A model generated the notes under the pieces. The model saw nothing but the letters and a program-made list of their open reading frames with translations, made no database searches and was not told the origin of the DNA. DNA of 64,000 nucleotides. It comes from Thermaurantimonas aggregans. Its GTDB lineage: Bacteria; Bacteroidota; Bacteroidia; Flavobacteriales; Schleiferiaceae. Where the stretch lies: NCBI RefSeq assembly GCF_003851885.1, contig NZ_BHZE01000004.1, positions 1-64,000 of the forward strand, written 5' to 3'. Every line of letters begins with the position of its first letter. The first letter of the stretch is position 1. Made by a program: the position numbers and the translations under genes. Below, piece by piece: positions 25,856-38,002 of this stretch.

Positions 25856-26548
25856 ATGAACACAAATTCGCAACCAATCGTTTCCCTTATCGACGCAGCT
25901 GTAGGACACGGAAAGGAGCCGGTACTCGCCGGAATTAATCTTTTTCTACACCCCGGCGAATTTGTTTATCTCATCGGCGAAACGGGCAGCGGTAAGTCAA
26001 CGCTTCTAAAGACCCTGTATGCCGACCTTCCTTTGATAGCAGGCGAAGCCCATGTAGCAGGCTATGCACTTCACAGGTTAAAGCGAAAACAAATTCCCTA
26101 CTTGCGCAGGCAATTAGGCATCATCTTTCAGGATTTTCAGCTTTTGCCTGACCGCACAGTGTACGATAATCTTCTCTTTGTGCTTCGCGCTACTGGCTGG
26201 AAAGAGAAGAAACACATTAATGAGCGCATCGAGCGCGTTCTTAGCTCAGTAGCCATGCTCGACAAGGCCAAAAAAATGCCTCATCAACTCTCCGGCGGAG
26301 AACAGCAGCGGGTATCTGTGGCTCGCGCTCTGCTCAACGAACCAAAACTCATCATTGCAGACGAGCCTACAGGTAACCTCGATCCTGACACGAGCGAAGA
26401 AATCATTTTGCTCATTCGCGAGCTGGTGAAATCTGACCGAAGTGTACTCATGGCCACACACGATTACAACATCATCATGAAATTTCCAGCCCCTACGCTG
26501 CGCTGCCAAGCAGGAAAGGTGATTTCAGTTTTAAAACCTACTTTATAA
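25856..26548 (+). CDS. ftsE: Cell-division ABC ATPase FtsE
   Basis: A 230-residue ATP-binding protein with Walker [10 protein letters not shown] (41-49), signature LSGGEQQR (145-152) and Walker B LIIADEP (165-171). [19 protein letters not shown] around the Q-loop is a strong FtsE hallmark. FtsE works with the permease FtsX to activate septal murein hydrolases. ftsX is not adjacent and not in this window. The ATG at 25856 was chosen over TTG 25850. Its 3' end overlaps that of the convergent alkB gene by 11 bp. Confidence 0.88.
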   Translation: MNTNSQPIVSLIDAAVGHGKEPVLAGINLFLHPGEFVYLIGETGSGKSTLLKTLYADLPLIAGEAHVAGYALHRLKRKQIPYLRRQLGIIFQDFQLLPDRTVYDNLLFVLRATGWKEKKHINERIERVLSSVAMLDKAKKMPHQLSGGEQQRVSVARALLNEPKLIIADEPTGNLDPDTSEEIILLIRELVKSDRSVLMATHDYNIIMKFPAPTLRCQAGKVISVLKPTL

Positions 26549-27167
26549 AAAATGCAGTTGTACTTCCTTTAGGCCTTATGAACCGATACGTAAGGTTAAT
26601 CCGATGGTGAGTTACATGTTTCGCCTTAGGTAAAGCGTGTAAAAACTGCGATTGAAAATGTGCCTTCATCACCAAGAGTGAGCCATGCGGCAATGTGACC
26701 TTCTTTGAAGAACCTCCATATTTTGGTTTCCATGCAAAAGTGCGATCGGCTCCTAAGCTAACACTGGCAATAATCGGTTCTGCACCCAGCTCAGGTTCGT
26801 CATCAGCATGCCAGCTCATAGAATCCTGACCGTTTCTATACAAATTGAGCAATACCGAATTAAATTCTGTATTTAAAACTTCTTCAAGTTCCTTTTTAAT
26901 GCTTAAAACTGTCGAATCCCAACCAAGAGGCTGAAAAGTGTTGCCTGAGAAACTATAGGAAGCTCCTTGCTGGCCCATCCAACACATAAGCCTAGGAAAT
27001 GGGATCTTCTGACCGTAAAGAGTCAAATAATGTTGCTGCCAATCAACGGAACCGAGCAGATCAATAAAATACTTATCAGAACGCGTCTTATCGAAAAAAT
27101 TTGGGTAAAGAATTAAAGCGTTTTTTTCAAGTTCTAAAGGATTGTTCTCAAAAAAATCAAACATCAT
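26538..27167 (-). CDS. alkB: AlkB-like 2-oxoglutarate/Fe(II)-dependent dioxygenase
   Basis: A 209-residue AlkB-family enzyme that oxidatively removes alkyl groups from damaged DNA or RNA bases. The iron ligands are visible: His120 and Asp122 in SWHADDE, and His177 in FLHALPK. The 2-oxoglutarate-binding Arg pair falls at R189 and R195 in HHRINLTYR. The GADRTFAWKPK strand and the LLNLYRNGQDSM lead-in match the ALKBH2/3-like bacterial subgroup. It converges with ftsE and overlaps its end. Whether it prefers DNA or RNA cannot be told. Confidence 0.92.
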   Translation of the reverse strand: MMFDFFENNPLELEKNALILYPNFFDKTRSDKYFIDLLGSVDWQQHYLTLYGQKIPFPRLMCWMGQQGASYSFSGNTFQPLGWDSTVLSIKKELEEVLNTEFNSVLLNLYRNGQDSMSWHADDEPELGAEPIIASVSLGADRTFAWKPKYGGSSKKVTLPHGSLLVMKAHFQSQFLHALPKAKHVTHHRINLTYRFIRPKGSTTAFFIK

Positions 27168-27207
27168 CGATTAAAAAACGCTGTAAATTTTAAAAACTCA
27201 TAAAATT

Positions 27208-27240
27208 TAAAAGAAAAAGCCGCTGAATATCAGCGGCTTT
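27208..27240 (-). terminator. Terminator of the tuf-rpl-rpoBC-DUF3467 cluster
   Basis: A perfect 11-bp stem (27216-27226 with 27230-27240) around ATA. On the minus strand it is followed by TTTCTTTT. It lies 10 nt past the DUF3467 stop and closes the long minus-strand cluster. The plus side ends in TTT only, so it mainly serves the minus strand. Confidence 0.88.
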
Positions 27241-27250
27241 GATTGTGTTT

Positions 27251-27571
27251 TTATGCTTGTCCCTTAGGTCCAAAAGGCATCGGAATGGGACCTCCGGGTT
27301 CAACTTCGTTAATGCGTCCGAAGGCTGCCTCGTATTTAGCGATGTTATCGCTGAGGGCGATGAGCAGTCTTTTGGCATGCTGTGGGGTAAGTATGATTCG
27401 AGATTTCACCTTAGCCTTTGGCATGCCAGGCATTATTTGTAGAAAATCCACCACAAACTCACTTGGGCTATGGTTGATGATGGCCAGGTTGGTATATACA
27501 CCACCAGCTACATCATCGGTGATTTCTACATTGATTTGTTGCTCAGGAAAGTCATTTGGATCCATAGCCAT
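27251..27571 (-). CDS. DUF3467 family protein
   Basis: A 106-residue soluble protein of the DUF3467 family, small proteins of unknown function common in Bacteroidota. Typical features are the VYTNLAIINHSPSEFVVDF strand pair and the central RIILTPQHAKRLLIAL segment. The Pro/Gly-rich tail ends FGPKGQA. It starts 11 nt after rpoC, so it is the last gene of the RNA-polymerase operon, followed by the terminator. That position suggests a link to transcription or growth rate, but no mechanism is known to me. Confidence 0.88.
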   Translation of the reverse strand: MAMDPNDFPEQQINVEITDDVAGGVYTNLAIINHSPSEFVVDFLQIMPGMPKAKVKSRIILTPQHAKRLLIALSDNIAKYEAAFGRINEVEPGGPIPMPFGPKGQA

Positions 27572-27582
27572 ATATTTTAGAG

Positions 27583-30500
27583 TTAGTTAGCGGTTTCTTT
27601 TTCTTTTCTTGCCTTCATCGCCTCGTAATCAGTCAGTGAGCCCACAAGTATTCTTTCGAACGACTTAAGGCCTGTACCTGCCGGAATGTTGTGACCCACG
27701 ATAACGTTTTCTTTCAGACCTTCGAGGTAATCTACCTTGCCACTCACAGCAGCTTCGTTGAGCACTTTGGTTGTCTCTTGGAAAGAAGCTGCCGAGATGA
27801 ATGACTTGGTCTGCAAGGCTGCACGGGTGATACCTTGAAGTACCGGATTAGCTGTAGCGGGTCTTGCATCACGAGCCACAACGAGCTTCTTGTCTTGACG
27901 CTTCAGGCGGCTGTTTTCGTCGCGCAACTTGCGGGCTGATACGATCATACCAGGCTTCAGTTCGGTAGAGTCGCCGGCGTCTTCTATCACTTTCTTGTCG
28001 AAGATGTAATCATTTTCGGCATTGAAGTCGTTGATGTGTACCAACTGTCCTTCTAGGAAGCTGGTATCGCCTGCTTCTACAATCTCTACTTTGCGCATCA
28101 TCTGGCGCACGATTACCTCAAAGTGCTTGTCGTTGATTTTCACCCCCTGGAGGCGATATACTTCCTGGATTTCGTTGACCAGATACTCTTGTACCTTGCT
28201 CGGACCTTGAATGGCCAATATATCAGCAGGCGAAATGGCACCGTCTGAAAGGGGCGTACCGGCTTTTACAAAATCGTTTTCTTGTACGAGAATCTGCTTA
28301 GAAAGGTTGATCATGTACACCTTGCGCTCACCGGTCTTGCTTTCCACGATTACTTCGCGATTACCGCGCTTGATTTTCGGACCGAATGACACAATACCAT
28401 CGATCTCAGATACAATGGCAGGGTTTGATGGGTTACGTGCTTCGAAAAGTTCGGTAACACGTGGAAGGCCACCGGTAATATCACCTGCCTTGGCTGATTT
28501 ACGCGGAATCTTGGCGATTACTTTACCAGCTTTGATGGTACTGCCATCTTCTACAATTAGGTGAGCACCTACCGGCAGATTGTACGACTTGAGGATCTCT
28601 CCATCTTCTGTCTGGATATGCAGTGTCGGGATGAGTCTCTTATTCTTTGATTCTGAGATTACCTTTTCCTTAAAACCAGTTTGCTCATCCACTTCTTCGC
28701 GGCAAGTCACACCCATTTCGATACCGTCGTACTTTGCGATACCGTTATTTTCAGCCACTATTACTGCGTTGTAGGGATCCCATTCGCAGATTTTTGTGCC
28801 TTTTTGCAGTAACTGACCGGGTTTTACATAAATGGTTGAACCATAAGGTATGTTGTTGGTCTGTACGACTACACCTGTCTTTTCATCTACGATGCGCATT
28901 TCAGCGGTGCGACCGATCACTACTTCAACGGTTTCCCCAAGGTCGTTTTCACTTATTACGGTGCGCAATTCATCTATTTCAATCTTACCGTCGAACTTGG
29001 CGATGATCTTAGATTCTTCAGCCACGTTACCGGCTGTACCACCTACGTGGAAGGTACGCAGAGTAAGCTGAGTACCCGGCTCACCGATAGATTGAGCGGC
29101 AATTACGCCTACTGCCTCACCGATTTGAATCATCTTTGAGGTAGCCAGGTTACGGCCGTAGCATTTAGCGCAAATACCCTTCTGAGATTCGCAAGTAAGC
29201 GGGCTGCGAACCTCAACCATCTGAATGGGTGAGTTTTCGATTTTACGCGCTATCTCTTCAGTAATTTCTTGGCCGCTCTTTACGTAGAGCTCGTCGGTAA
29301 GTGGATCGTACACATCGTGAAGAGATACACGTCCCAGAATTCTGTCGTAAAGTGGCTCTACGACTTCTTCGTTCTTTTTCAGGGCTGTTACCTCTAAGCC
29401 GCGCAGCGTACCGCAATCTTCTTCAGAGATGATGACGTCTTGAGCCACATCTACCAGTCGACGAGTGAGGTAACCGGCGTCAGCTGTTTTGAGAGCGGTA
29501 TCCGCCAGACCTTTACGTGCTCCGTGAGTAGAGATGAAGTACTCGAGGATGGAAAGACCTTCTTTGAAGTTTGCGATAATGGGGTTTTCGATGATTTCGC
29601 CACCGGTTGAGCCTGATTTTTGTGGCTTAGCCATGAGGCCGCGCATACCTGAAAGCTGACGAATCTGCTCTTTAGAACCACGAGCACCAGAGTCGAGCAT
29701 CATAAAGATGGGGTTGAAGCCCTGGCGGTCGCTTGATAGGTAATGCATGGCGCGCTCTGTGAGTCGAGCATTGGTATTTGTCCAAATGTCAATAATCTGA
29801 TTGTAGCGCTCGTTATTGGTAATCAGACCCATGTTGTAGCTGGCGATTACGTTTTCCACTGCCTCGTTGGCTTCAGCTATGAGTTGTTCTTTTTCAGGTG
29901 GAATGATAATGTCGCCAAGGCTGAATGACAGACCTCCCTTGAACGCATAGCGATAACCGAGGTTCTTCATGTTGTCGAGGAAGGCGGCTGTCTTTGGAAT
30001 ATTTGTGAGTCGGAGGATTTTGGCAATAATGTCTCTGAGCGACTTTTTCGTGAGAAGCTCGTTGATGAATCCGACTTCCTCCGGTACAATGGTGTTGAAT
30101 ATTACGCGGCCTGCAGTGGTTTCAATAATTTTCTCAACCAACTGGTCGTTTTCGCGCACTTTCGCCTTTACCTTAATTTTAGCGTTAATGTCAAGGCGGT
30201 TTTCGTTCAAGGCAATTTGAACTTCTTCAGCACTGTAGAAGATTTTGCCTTCTCCTTTTACCGGATTGTCGGGTGTACTTGGGCGAGGCTTAGTGATGTA
30301 GTATAACCCAAGTACCATGTCTTGTGAAGGAACGGTAATCGGTGAACCGTTGGCAGGGTTGAGAATGTTGTGCGAAGCCAACATCAGCATTTGAGCTTCA
30401 AGAATCGCAGCATGACCGAGCGGAAGATGTACGGCCATTTGGTCGCCGTCGAAGTCTGCATTGAACGCTGTACAAGTTAGCGGATGAAGCTGAATTGCTT

Positions 30501-31890
30501 TACCTTCAATCAACTTTGGCTGGAATGCTTGAATACCAAGACGGTGTAAGGTTGGGGCACGGTTTAAGAGGACCGGGTGTCCTTTCATTACATTTTCCAA
30601 AATATCCCACACCACTGGTTCACGGCGATCGATTATTCTCTTGGCAGATTTGACGGTCTTTACTATACCTCTTTCAATCAGTTTGCGGATGATGAAAGGC
30701 TTGTAAAGCTCGGCTGCCATATCTTTTGGCAGACCACACTCGTGAAGCGCCAATTCCGGACCGATCACAATCACTGAACGACCAGAGTAGTCAACACGCT
30801 TACCGAGTAAGTTCTGACGGAAGCGACCTTGCTTACCCTTCAAGCTATCAGAAAGTGACTTCAGTGCACGGTTTGATTCGGTCTTAACAGCTGTTGACTT
30901 GCGTGTGTTGTCAAAAAGAGAGTCAACTGCCTCTTGAAGCATGCGTTTCTCGTTGCGCAAGATCACCTCGGGGGCTTTGATCTCCATGAGGCGCTTCAAG
31001 CGGTTGTTTCTAATGATTACACGTCGGTAAAGATCATTGAGGTCTGAAGTAGCGAAGCGACCACCGTCGAGGGGAACGAGAGGACGCAATTCGGGTGGTA
31101 TCACGGGGATCACTTTCATGATCATCCACTCAGGCTTATTTGCTATACGGGTGTTTGCTTCGCGTACTGCCTCAACTACCTGAAGTCTTTTAAGGGCTTC
31201 TTGTTTCTTTTGCTGAGAAGTTTCTCTGTTTGCCTGATGTCTTAGCTCATAAGAAAGTTCATCGAGGTTAAGTCGCTGGAGCAACATCAGCAATGCCTCT
31301 GCACCCATTTTAGCGATGAACTTATTGGGGTCGTTATCGTCGAGGTATTGATTCTCGGGGGGTAGTTTTTCAATAATTTCGAGGTACTCCTCTTCGGTGA
31401 GGAAGTCCATTTTATTCAATTCCGAACCATCAGGATATGTGGCTATACCCGGCTGAATAACTACGTAACGCTCGTAGTAAATGATCATGTCCAACTTTTT
31501 AGACGGAAGACCGAGCAAATAGCCTATTTTATTCGGAATGGAACGGAAGTACCATATGTGCGCTACAGGAACAGTAAGGGTAATATGACCGATGCGCTCG
31601 CGACGCACTTTTTTCTCAGTAACTTCTACACCACAGCGGTCGCAAACGATGCCTTTGTAGCGAATTCTTTTGTATTTGCCGCATCCGCACTCATAGTCTT
31701 TCACCGGACCGAAAATGCGCTCGCAAAACAATCCGTCGCGCTCAGGCTTATGGGTGCGGTAGTTAATGGTTTCGGGTTTTAGCACCTCGCCGTATGAGCG
31801 CTCGAGGATATACTCGGGCGATGCAAGGCTAATGGTAATGGTGCTAAAGCGGCTGCTTTGAGTGTTTTTATCTGTCTTTTTAAACGACAT
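27583..31890 (-). CDS. rpoC: DNA-directed RNA polymerase subunit beta'
   Basis: 1435 residues, full length for Bacteroidota. The N-terminal zinc finger uses Cys68, Cys70, Cys83 and Cys86. The catalytic magnesium loop [12 protein letters not shown] is intact. The second zinc site is visible in the segment with CGTLRG and CAKCYGRN. The start is 20 nt after the rpoB stop, as in most bacteria. It forms the clamp and active centre of RNA polymerase with RpoB. Confidence 0.99.
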   Translation of the reverse strand: MSFKKTDKNTQSSRFSTITISLASPEYILERSYGEVLKPETINYRTHKPERDGLFCERIFGPVKDYECGCGKYKRIRYKGIVCDRCGVEVTEKKVRRERIGHITLTVPVAHIWYFRSIPNKIGYLLGLPSKKLDMIIYYERYVVIQPGIATYPDGSELNKMDFLTEEEYLEIIEKLPPENQYLDDNDPNKFIAKMGAEALLMLLQRLNLDELSYELRHQANRETSQQKKQEALKRLQVVEAVREANTRIANKPEWMIMKVIPVIPPELRPLVPLDGGRFATSDLNDLYRRVIIRNNRLKRLMEIKAPEVILRNEKRMLQEAVDSLFDNTRKSTAVKTESNRALKSLSDSLKGKQGRFRQNLLGKRVDYSGRSVIVIGPELALHECGLPKDMAAELYKPFIIRKLIERGIVKTVKSAKRIIDRREPVVWDILENVMKGHPVLLNRAPTLHRLGIQAFQPKLIEGKAIQLHPLTCTAFNADFDGDQMAVHLPLGHAAILEAQMLMLASHNILNPANGSPITVPSQDMVLGLYYITKPRPSTPDNPVKGEGKIFYSAEEVQIALNENRLDINAKIKVKAKVRENDQLVEKIIETTAGRVIFNTIVPEEVGFINELLTKKSLRDIIAKILRLTNIPKTAAFLDNMKNLGYRYAFKGGLSFSLGDIIIPPEKEQLIAEANEAVENVIASYNMGLITNNERYNQIIDIWTNTNARLTERAMHYLSSDRQGFNPIFMMLDSGARGSKEQIRQLSGMRGLMAKPQKSGSTGGEIIENPIIANFKEGLSILEYFISTHGARKGLADTALKTADAGYLTRRLVDVAQDVIISEEDCGTLRGLEVTALKKNEEVVEPLYDRILGRVSLHDVYDPLTDELYVKSGQEITEEIARKIENSPIQMVEVRSPLTCESQKGICAKCYGRNLATSKMIQIGEAVGVIAAQSIGEPGTQLTLRTFHVGGTAGNVAEESKIIAKFDGKIEIDELRTVISENDLGETVEVVIGRTAEMRIVDEKTGVVVQTNNIPYGSTIYVKPGQLLQKGTKICEWDPYNAVIVAENNGIAKYDGIEMGVTCREEVDEQTGFKEKVISESKNKRLIPTLHIQTEDGEILKSYNLPVGAHLIVEDGSTIKAGKVIAKIPRKSAKAGDITGGLPRVTELFEARNPSNPAIVSEIDGIVSFGPKIKRGNREVIVESKTGERKVYMINLSKQILVQENDFVKAGTPLSDGAISPADILAIQGPSKVQEYLVNEIQEVYRLQGVKINDKHFEVIVRQMMRKVEIVEAGDTSFLEGQLVHINDFNAENDYIFDKKVIEDAGDSTELKPGMIVSARKLRDENSRLKRQDKKLVVARDARPATANPVLQGITRAALQTKSFISAASFQETTKVLNEAAVSGKVDYLEGLKENVIVGHNIPAGTGLKSFERILVGSLTDYEAMKARKEKETAN

Positions 31891-31910
31891 ATTGAAATTT
31901 TTTAAAATCC

Positions 31911-34900
31911 TTATTCCAAAGTCACTTTCAGTCCAAGTCCAAGCAATTCATGCAACAATACGTTGAATGATTCGGGAATACCTGGTTCTGGAAGATTCTC
32001 TCCTTTTACAATAGCTTCGTACGTTTTGGCGCGACCAATTACATCATCGCTCTTTACGGTCAGGATTTCGCGCAAGATGTTCGATGCTCCATAAGCCTCA
32101 AGTGCCCACACCTCCATCTCACCAAAGCGCTGACCGCCGAATTGTGACTTACCGCCGAGTGGCTGCTGGGTGATGAGTGAGTATGGGCCAATAGAACGAG
32201 CGTGCATCTTATCATCGACCATGTGACCAAGTTTGAGCATGTAAATGACTCCAACGGTAGCCTTCTGGTCGAAGCGCTCACCTGTTCCACCGTCGTAGAG
32301 GTAGGTGTGACCAAATCTGGGCAACCCGGCCAAATCGGTGTAGTAGTTGATCTCATCAATGCTTGCGCCGTCGAAGATTGGTGTTGCAAACTTGAGCCCC
32401 AACTTTTGACCTGCCCAGCCCAGTACAGTCTCGTAGATCTGACCGATGTTCATACGAGAAGGTACACCGAGAGGGTTGAGTACTATGTCAACCGGAGTTC
32501 CATCTTCGAGGAATGGCATGTCTTCGTCACGCACAATCTTAGCAACTATACCCTTGTTACCGTGACGACCAGCCATTTTATCTCCCACTTTTAGCTTGCG
32601 CTTTTGGGCTACGTATATTTTAGCCAGTTTCACGATACCCGGCGGTAGTTCGTCACCCACCATGATGTTGAACTTCTTGCGCTTCAGCACACCCAAGAGG
32701 TCGCTGGCTTTGATTTTATAATTGTGCAACAAGGTGGTAATGAGGTTGTTTTTCTCCTCGTCAGTAGTCCACTGGCCACCTTGAATGCGGGTATAGTCTT
32801 CAATGGAGTTGAGGATCTTTTGGGTAAATTTCGTTCCCTTTGGAATGACCACCTCATTTAGGTCGTTATAAACACCTTGAGAGGTTTTACCGGCTACCAG
32901 AATATTGAGCTTTTCCAGAAATCTCTCTCTCAAAGCAGCCATATTCTGATTGTATTCATCCTCTACCTCCTGTAGCTCTTGCTTTTCTTTTTGCTTTGAG
33001 CGCTTGTCTTTCAGTGCTTTTGTGAAGAGTTTCTTGTCGATCACCACACCGTAAGCTGAAGGGGGTGCTTTCAGTGAAGCATCTTTTACATCGCCGGCCT
33101 TGTCACCAAATATGGCTCTCAAGAGCTTCTCCTCCGGGGTAGGATCCGATTCGCCTTTAGGAGTGATTTTTCCTATCAAAATATCACCCGGCTTAATCTC
33201 CGCGCCGATGCGAATAATACCATTTTCGTCGAGCTCGCGAGTGGCTTCTTCGCTGACGTTAGGTATATCACAGGTTAGCTCCTCCATTCCCAGCTTGGTA
33301 TCGCGTACATCTACAGAGTATTCTTCGATGTGGATGGAGGTGAAAATGTCTTCGCGAACTACGCGCTCTGAAATCACGATAGCATCCTCGAAGTTATATC
33401 CCTTCCACGGCATGAAAGCCACTTTGAGGTTGCGGCCGAGAGCCAGCTCACCATCGCGAGTAGAATACCCTTCACACAACACCTGTCCCTTTGTTACGCG
33501 ATCGCCCACGCGCACAATGGGCTTGAGGTTAATGGTAGTGTTTTGGTTTGTTTTTCTGTATTTGATGAGCCTGTAAACTTTTAAATCGTCGTCAAAGCTT
33601 ACAAGTCTTTCGTTTTCTGTTCTGTGGTAGCGGATGTGAATTTCATTGGCATCCACATATTCTACTACGCCATCGCCCTCGGCATTAATAAGCACGCGCG
33701 AATCTTTGGCAACGATACGCTCCATACCAGTTCCCACAATAGGTGCTTCTGGACGGATGAGCGGAACGGCCTGGCGCATCATGTTTGAACCCATCAAGGC
33801 ACGGTTTGCGTCGTCGTGTTCGAGGAAAGGAATCAGCGAAGCCGATATGGATGCAATTTGGTTAGGAGCCATATCCATGAAGTGAACTTCAGAGGGCTCC
33901 ACAATTGGGAAGTCGCCTTCGAGTCGAGCCTTGATCTTTTGATTGGTAAACTCACCTGAATCTGAGATAGGCGCATTTGCCTGAGCGATTACCTTACCTT
34001 CTTCTTCCTCAGCTGAGAGGTATACAGGCTTTTCGTCGAGTTTTACAACGCCGTTTTCAACCTTGCGGTAAGGTGTCTCAATAAAGCCGAGGTTATTAAC
34101 TTTTGCAAAAACACAAAGTGATGAAATTAAACCAATGTTCGGACCTTCAGGTGTCTCAATCGGACACAGGCGGCCGTAATGAGTGTAGTGAACGTCGCGA
34201 ACTTCGAAACCAGCACGATCTCTGGATAGACCCCCCGGTCCAAGAGCCGAGAGACGACGCTTGTGCGTAATCTCAGCCAGAGGATTGGTCTGATCCATAA
34301 ATTGGCTGAGCTGGTTAGTACCAAAGAAGGAGTTGATTACCGAAGATAAGGTTTTAGCATTAATAAGATCAATGGGCGTAAATACCTCGTTATCGCGTAC
34401 ATTCATGCGCTCGCGTATTGTACGAGCCATACGTGCAAGGCCTACGCTAAACTGTGCAGCCAATTGCTCACCTACGGTACGTACACGGCGGTTGCTGAGG
34501 TGGTCGATATCATCTACTTCAGCTTTTGAGTTGATTAGCTGAATCAGATATTTAACGATAGCAATGATATCTTCTTTAGTGAGCACCTGAATATTTGGAT
34601 CGATGTCGAGACCAAGTTTCTTGTTCAGGCGATAGCGGCCTACGTCTCCTAAGCTGTAGCGGGTATCAGAGAAGAAGAGTTTTTCGATGATGCCTCTTGC
34701 TGTTTCTTCATCGGGAGGGTCTGCGTTTCTGAGCTGGCGATAGATATACTCCATAGCCTCGAGCTCAGAGTTGGTAGAGTCTTTTTGAAGCGTGTTGTAG
34801 ATAATAGAGTATTCAGATGACTCTACATCCTCTCTGTGCAGTAGGATGGTTTCTACATTGGCATCTAAAATCAGATCTATATGTTCTTTTTCGATGATTT

Positions 34901-35735
34901 CGTCGCGGTCGATGAGTACTTCGTTTCGTTCGAGTGATACTACTTCACCAGTATCCTCGTCAACGAAGTCTTCAATCCAGGTTTTAAGAACACGAGCAGC
35001 AAGCCTGCGACCTACTACGCGTTTGAGCGCGGCTTTAGAAACTTTTACTTCTTCAGCAAGGTCGAAAAGCTCTAGTATATCTTTATCGCGCTCGTAACCA
35101 ATAGCTCTTAATAGAGTGGTTACTGGTAATTTCTTCTTGCGGTCGATGTAGGCATACATCACGTCGTTGATGTCGGTAGCAAATTCTATCCAGCTACCTT
35201 TAAAAGGTATGATACGAGCTGAATACAATTTAGTACCGTTAGCGTGATAGCTCTGACCAAAAAATACACCCGGCGAACGGTGTAACTGAGAAACTACTAC
35301 GCGTTCAGCACCGTTTACGATAAAGGTACCGCGATCGGTCATGTAGGGTATGGTACCCAAGTAAACGTCCTGAACGATGGTTTCAAATTCTTCGTGTTCC
35401 GGATCAGTACAATAAAGTTTGAGACGAGCCTTTAATGGTACACTGTACGAAAGACCTCTTTCTATGCACTCTTCCTCGGTGTAGCGCGGTGGATCGACGA
35501 AATAGTCGAGGAATTCGAGTACAAACTGGTTGCGAGCATCAGTGATTGGAAAATTCTCCATGAAGGTTTTGTAAAGGCCTTCATTTTTGCGATTTTCCGG
35601 TTTGGTTTCGAGTTGAAAGAAATCTTTAAAGGATTTTATCTGGATCTCCAGTAGGTCGGGGTATTCAGGCTGCGACTTCATGCTACTGAACGAGACCCTT
35701 CCATGTACCACTTCGTGAGGAATCTGGCTGCTCAT
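31911..35735 (-). CDS. rpoB: DNA-directed RNA polymerase subunit beta
   Basis: 1274 residues, full length. The rifampicin-binding cluster is present in its sensitive-type form ([20 protein letters not shown]), as are the switch regions and C-terminal [20 protein letters not shown]. It is preceded by an attenuator-like hairpin (35781-35816) that separates it from rplL. Together with RpoC it makes the catalytic core of transcription. Confidence 0.99.
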   Translation of the reverse strand: MSSQIPHEVVHGRVSFSSMKSQPEYPDLLEIQIKSFKDFFQLETKPENRKNEGLYKTFMENFPITDARNQFVLEFLDYFVDPPRYTEEECIERGLSYSVPLKARLKLYCTDPEHEEFETIVQDVYLGTIPYMTDRGTFIVNGAERVVVSQLHRSPGVFFGQSYHANGTKLYSARIIPFKGSWIEFATDINDVMYAYIDRKKKLPVTTLLRAIGYERDKDILELFDLAEEVKVSKAALKRVVGRRLAARVLKTWIEDFVDEDTGEVVSLERNEVLIDRDEIIEKEHIDLILDANVETILLHREDVESSEYSIIYNTLQKDSTNSELEAMEYIYRQLRNADPPDEETARGIIEKLFFSDTRYSLGDVGRYRLNKKLGLDIDPNIQVLTKEDIIAIVKYLIQLINSKAEVDDIDHLSNRRVRTVGEQLAAQFSVGLARMARTIRERMNVRDNEVFTPIDLINAKTLSSVINSFFGTNQLSQFMDQTNPLAEITHKRRLSALGPGGLSRDRAGFEVRDVHYTHYGRLCPIETPEGPNIGLISSLCVFAKVNNLGFIETPYRKVENGVVKLDEKPVYLSAEEEEGKVIAQANAPISDSGEFTNQKIKARLEGDFPIVEPSEVHFMDMAPNQIASISASLIPFLEHDDANRALMGSNMMRQAVPLIRPEAPIVGTGMERIVAKDSRVLINAEGDGVVEYVDANEIHIRYHRTENERLVSFDDDLKVYRLIKYRKTNQNTTINLKPIVRVGDRVTKGQVLCEGYSTRDGELALGRNLKVAFMPWKGYNFEDAIVISERVVREDIFTSIHIEEYSVDVRDTKLGMEELTCDIPNVSEEATRELDENGIIRIGAEIKPGDILIGKITPKGESDPTPEEKLLRAIFGDKAGDVKDASLKAPPSAYGVVIDKKLFTKALKDKRSKQKEKQELQEVEDEYNQNMAALRERFLEKLNILVAGKTSQGVYNDLNEVVIPKGTKFTQKILNSIEDYTRIQGGQWTTDEEKNNLITTLLHNYKIKASDLLGVLKRKKFNIMVGDELPPGIVKLAKIYVAQKRKLKVGDKMAGRHGNKGIVAKIVRDEDMPFLEDGTPVDIVLNPLGVPSRMNIGQIYETVLGWAGQKLGLKFATPIFDGASIDEINYYTDLAGLPRFGHTYLYDGGTGERFDQKATVGVIYMLKLGHMVDDKMHARSIGPYSLITQQPLGGKSQFGGQRFGEMEVWALEAYGASNILREILTVKSDDVIGRAKTYEAIVKGENLPEPGIPESFNVLLHELLGLGLKVTLE

Positions 35736-35780
35736 ACTGTATGGAAAAGAAAGTTTTTAATAACAAGTAAATAAAACACA

Positions 35781-35816
35781 AAAAGGTTTAGGTTTGAAAA
35801 CCTTCAAACCTAAACC
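35781..35816 (-). terminator. Attenuator-like hairpin between rplL and rpoB
   Basis: A perfect 14-bp inverted repeat (35785-35798 with 35803-35816) has a 4-nt loop. On the minus strand it is directly followed by TTTTTGTGTTTTATTT, the form of an intrinsic terminator. Because rpoB and rpoC lie downstream with no obvious new promoter, partial termination is expected, setting fewer polymerase than ribosomal-protein transcripts. Confidence 0.75.
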
Positions 35817-35837
35817 GAAATATAGGGTAAAAGTAAA

Positions 35838-36221
35838 TTACTTAATCTCAACTTCAGCTCCTGCCTCTTCAAGTTGTTTTTTGAGAGCATCGGCTTCGTC
35901 CTTAGTTACGCCTTCCTTCAAAGGCTTGGGTGCGTTGTCCACTACATCTTTAGCTTCTTTCAGACCGAGGCCTGTGAGCTCTTTTACAAGCTTCACAACA
36001 GCAAGCTTCTGTGGACCAGCTGACTTCAGAATTACATCAAAAGATGTTTTTTCTTCTGCAGCAGCAGCACCATCTCCGCCTCCTGCAGCAGGACCGGCAG
36101 CAACCACTGCAGCAGCTGCAGGCTCGATACCATAAGTTTCTTTCAGATAGTTAGCGAGCTCTTGAACTTCTTTTACAGTAAGGCTTACGAGTTTATCACC
36201 AAGTTCTTGAATTGTTGACAT
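35838..36221 (-). CDS. rplL: 50S ribosomal protein L7/L12
   Basis: 127 residues. The N-terminal dimerisation domain and Ala/Gly-rich hinge (about 35-55) are followed by the C-terminal factor-binding domain with [20 protein letters not shown] and the [12 protein letters not shown] helix. It forms the ribosomal stalk that recruits elongation factors and binds L10, encoded just upstream (70-nt gap). Confidence 0.98.
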   Translation of the reverse strand: MSTIQELGDKLVSLTVKEVQELANYLKETYGIEPAAAAVVAAGPAAGGGDGAAAAEEKTSFDVILKSAGPQKLAVVKLVKELTGLGLKEAKDVVDNAPKPLKEGVTKDEADALKKQLEEAGAEVEIK

Positions 36222-36291
36222 TTTAATTTGAGTTTTAATTGGTTAATAATTGATTTGTTGTATTTGGAAGCTGAGTGCGTACTCTTTGGGA

Positions 36292-36816
36292 TTAATTTTT
36301 AGCTCTTTCTTCCAGCGTCTTGAGCAATCCTGCGATGGTCTGACCACCGCTGTTAAGAGCTGATACCACATTCTTAATCGGGCTTTGCAGCAGAAGGATG
36401 ATGTCGCCGATGAGTTCTTCGCGTGACTTGAGGTTCTCAAGTACCTTCAACTGATTGTCGCCGACAAATATGGCTTCTTCTACATAAGCACCTTTCAGGA
36501 TAGGCTTATCTGACTTTTTGCGAACTTCGAGAATGAGTCTTGCAGGTGTGCTGCCACTCTCCGCAATCATCAGGCTTGTCATTCCCTTGAGGGTGGGAAA
36601 CAGTTCCCCAAAGTTTTTGCCTGATCTTTCCATGGCCTTTTTCAGCAGCGTATTTTTCACCACGCGCAGCTGTACTTTCTTGTTAAAGCACATTCTGCGC
36701 AATTGGGAGGTTTGAGCTGCATTAAGACCCTCAATATCTGTAAGGTAGATTACATTGTTGTTTTTCAATATCTCTGTAATCTCCTCTATTAATGCATTTT
36801 TTTCCTCTTTAGTCAT
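36292..36816 (-). CDS. rplJ: 50S ribosomal protein L10
   Basis: 174 residues of the L10/P0 family, the base of the ribosomal stalk that binds L7/L12 dimers through its C-terminal helix. Recognised by LTDIEGLNAAQTSQLRR and the LRVVKNTLLKKAME segment. It starts only 18 nt after rplA, so no long autoregulatory L10 leader can fit in the gap. Confidence 0.97.
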   Translation of the reverse strand: MTKEEKNALIEEITEILKNNNVIYLTDIEGLNAAQTSQLRRMCFNKKVQLRVVKNTLLKKAMERSGKNFGELFPTLKGMTSLMIAESGSTPARLILEVRKKSDKPILKGAYVEEAIFVGDNQLKVLENLKSREELIGDIILLLQSPIKNVVSALNSGGQTIAGLLKTLEERAKN

Positions 36817-36834
36817 TTGGCAATTTTTTTATCA

Positions 36835-37530
36835 TTAATTGGTAGCCTGACGGGTATCAACTGCGATTCCGGGGCCCATTGTGCTGCTCATGTAAATGCT
36901 CTTGATATATGTTCCTTTAGCTGTAGAGGGCTTAAGGCGCACGATGGTTCTGAGCAATTCTTCAGCATTCTCTTTAATCTTGGCGGGCTCAAAAGAAACC
37001 TTTCCTATGGCAGCGTGCACGATCCCGTAGCGATCTACCTTAAAGTCTATCTTACCGGCTTTCACATCTTTTACTGCCTTGCCAATGTCCATCGTTACGG
37101 TACCAGTTTTTGGGTTTGGCATCAATCCACGGGGACCGAGTATTCTACCCAAAGGACCGATTTTACCCATTACCGAAGGCAATGTTATGATGACATCAAC
37201 ATCAGTCCAACCGTTTTTAATTTTCTCTATGTATTCGTCTAATCCTACGTAGTCAGCTCCGGCCTCTTTAGCTTCTGCCTCTTTATCTGGCGGTACAAGC
37301 GCAAGTACGCGAACTGTCTTACCGGTACCGTGTGGTAAGGTAACTACACCTCTTACCATTTGGTTGGCTTTGCGTGGATCTACACCGAGACGCACGGCAA
37401 TGTCAACTGATGCATCGAATTTAGCGATGGAGGTCTCTTTCACCAGTTTTGCAGCTTCATCGAGTGTATAGGCCTTATTCTTATCTACCTTGGCCAGAGC
37501 TGCTTTCATCTTTTTCGTTAACTTAGCCAT
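36835..37530 (-). CDS. rplA: 50S ribosomal protein L1
   Basis: 231 residues, normal length. Family signatures include [27 protein letters not shown] and the C-terminal [18 protein letters not shown]1 forms the mobile stalk near the exit site and in many bacteria represses its own operon by binding the mRNA leader. It starts 6 nt after rplK, so the two are translated together. Confidence 0.98.
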   Translation of the reverse strand: MAKLTKKMKAALAKVDKNKAYTLDEAAKLVKETSIAKFDASVDIAVRLGVDPRKANQMVRGVVTLPHGTGKTVRVLALVPPDKEAEAKEAGADYVGLDEYIEKIKNGWTDVDVIITLPSVMGKIGPLGRILGPRGLMPNPKTGTVTMDIGKAVKDVKAGKIDFKVDRYGIVHAAIGKVSFEPAKIKENAEELLRTIVRLKPSTAKGTYIKSIYMSSTMGPGIAVDTRQATN

Positions 37531-37536
37531 ACGTCA

Positions 37537-37980
37537 TTACTTTTTTAACGGTGATTCTCCAACGATGGTCAAACCCATACTGCGCGCAGTTCCGGCGATC
37601 ATGCTCATTGCTGATTCGATTGTAAAGGCATTGAGATCTTGCATTTTATCTTCAGCAATGGCGCGAATCTGATCCCAGGTAACTTTACCTACTTTTTTGC
37701 GGTTGGGCTCTGCACTACCGCTTTTGATCTTAGCCGCTTCCATCAATTGAATGGCAGCGGGAGGGGTCTTAACGATAAAGTCAAATGACTTATCAGCATA
37801 CACTGTGATAAGAACGGGCAATATTTTACCCATTTTATCTTGTGTACGCGCATTAAATTGTTTGCAGAACTCCATGATATTCACACCCTTCGAACCGAGT
37901 GCAGGTCCGATGGGAGGTGCAGGGTTGGCTTGTCCACCCTTAGCCTGGAGTTTGATTATTGCGGTTACTTCTTTAGCCAT
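37537..37980 (-). CDS. rplK: 50S ribosomal protein L11
   Basis: 147 residues. The N-terminal [24 protein letters not shown] and the C-terminal RNA-binding domain with [11 protein letters not shown] identify L11, which binds 23S rRNA at the GTPase centre and is needed for RelA activation. An 84-nt gap before it holds a small hairpin (38003-38029). Confidence 0.98.
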   Translation of the reverse strand: MAKEVTAIIKLQAKGGQANPAPPIGPALGSKGVNIMEFCKQFNARTQDKMGKILPVLITVYADKSFDFIVKTPPAAIQLMEAAKIKSGSAEPNRKKVGKVTWDQIRAIAEDKMQDLNAFTIESAMSMIAGTARSMGLTIVGESPLKK

Positions 37981-38002
37981 TTTGTTTTGTTTTTGCTATC
38001 AG

